NCBI GenBank assembly: GCA_946803715.1
Contig: CAMPET010000142.1
Span: 39,901 to 103,900, forward strand
Direction of reading: 5' to 3'
From: Beroe ovata
Lineage: Eukaryota; Ctenophora; Nuda; Beroida; Beroidae
Length of the DNA stretch: 64,000 nt
Shown here: in pieces, positions 63,416 to 64,000 of the stretch
Layout of the letters: each line of letters begins with the position of its first letter
How positions within the stretch are numbered: position 1 is the first letter of the stretch
Made by a program: the position numbers and the translations under genes
The notes under the pieces: generated by a model
The model's input: the letters and a program-made list of their open reading frames with translations, nothing else
Told to the model about the DNA's origin: nothing
Database searches by the model: none

Positions 63416-63560
63416 NTTTTCGAGTTTGTGTGTGTGTGTGTGTGTGTATGTGTGTGTGTGTGTATGTGTGTGTGCTTGTTTGTGTGTGTTTGTGCGCATG
63501 TGTGTGTGTGTTTGTGTGTAGGCTTGTGTCTGTGCCTTGTCTTTGTCTAGGTCTGTTTGT
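63374..63560. repeat. TG microsatellite with an N
   Basis: Long (TG)n with interruptions and one N at about 63416. The Val/Cys-rich ORFs across it are artefacts. Confidence 0.93.
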
Positions 63561-63837
63561 GTCTGTGCGTCTGCCCAGGTCCGTATGTACGAAGTATTAA
63601 AGAAAAATATGCGTGAAAATGTAACTCAATATGTAACTCAATTTTCTGTACCTATGTGAGCTACATCAATCATAACATTGAAAATTGAATGTTAGGCATA
63701 TGAGATTATGTATTTCTGTATATCTTTCAGTCTAAAGTAAAAAGACAAACAAAACTAATCATCTCTAACTTGTGAGGGTTCCTCAGAAATGTGATATGAT
63801 ACGGAGAAATGATATTCTGTTCACATTGATTGTGCGA

Positions 63838-63922
63838 CACACTCATACACACACATACACACACACAAATAAACACACACACATACACACACATACACAC
63901 AAACACACACACATACACACAA

Positions 63923-63981
<59 letters not shown>

Positions 63982-63982
63982 G
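63838..63982. repeat. CA microsatellite at window end
   Basis: (CA)n with AAACACAC/TACACAC variants, about 145 bases. With the TG tract at 63.37 kb it forms an approximate inverted pair roughly 450 bases apart. Confidence 0.93.
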
Positions 63983-64000
63983 CACATGTGCCCCGCTCTA

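Noticed and set aside
63328-63987. Val/Cys-rich small proteins on both strands
   Set aside because: Translations of TG/CA microsatellites.

Overview
This is nuclear DNA from an animal, probably a non-bilaterian (placozoan, sponge, ctenophore or cnidarian grade); the sequence alone does not name the species. Pointers are spliced genes with GT..AG introns of about 80 to 1500 bases, metazoan-type genes (a Grainyhead transcription factor, an LDL-receptor-repeat GPCR, a PIM-like kinase), conserved eukaryotic housekeeping genes, CA/TG microsatellites, small palindromic DNA transposons and a Penelope-like fragment. Single Ns and one 408-base N block mark assembly joins.

Layout. 1-1.65 kb: satellite and fold-back repeats. 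2.2-6.0 kb (+): large GPCR with an apparent frameshift at an N. 6.4-21.2 kb (all -): a head-to-tail array of SPT6 (N-terminal exons only), ALR/GFER, ICE2 with a CCCH finger, two small predicted membrane proteins, HTRA2, an acid-sphingomyelinase-like phosphodiesterase, CC2D1 and TTC5. 21.1-24.3 kb: a tandem duplication (possibly two haplotypes joined at an N) full of GC-rich palindromic mini-transposons. 24.4-28.3 kb (-): UBAC1 and PIG-T. 28.6-45.2 kb (-): PI4KA, a many-exon lipid kinase gene; one intron holds an intronless PIM-like kinase on the + strand, and another region holds an unknown ORF plus a Penelope-like remnant. 45.6-49.7 kb (-): DCTN3 and ATE1. 50.35-50.75 kb: gap. 51.4-59.8 kb (-): a complete 15-exon grainyhead gene with what looks like an internal TATA promoter and alternative first exon giving a 153-residue isoform without the DNA-binding domain. 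59.8-64 kb: mostly non-coding, with one possible orphan terminal exon and microsatellites.

The genes serve unrelated cell functions (transcription, GPI anchoring, phosphoinositide synthesis, ubiquitin, mitochondrial quality control, dynein transport, arginylation), so there is no pathway cluster. Two organisational features stand out. Almost all genes lie on the minus strand with short spacers of 184-550 bases between CDSs. Nearly every start codon sits a few bases downstream of a good 3' splice acceptor (YAG), as expected for 5'-UTR introns or spliced-leader trans-splicing of an operon-like array; the TATA-driven nested kinase lacks this signature. Several of these widely conserved genes are also intronless here while their neighbours are intron-rich. 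Exon boundaries were derived by hand from splice motifs and reading-phase consistency.
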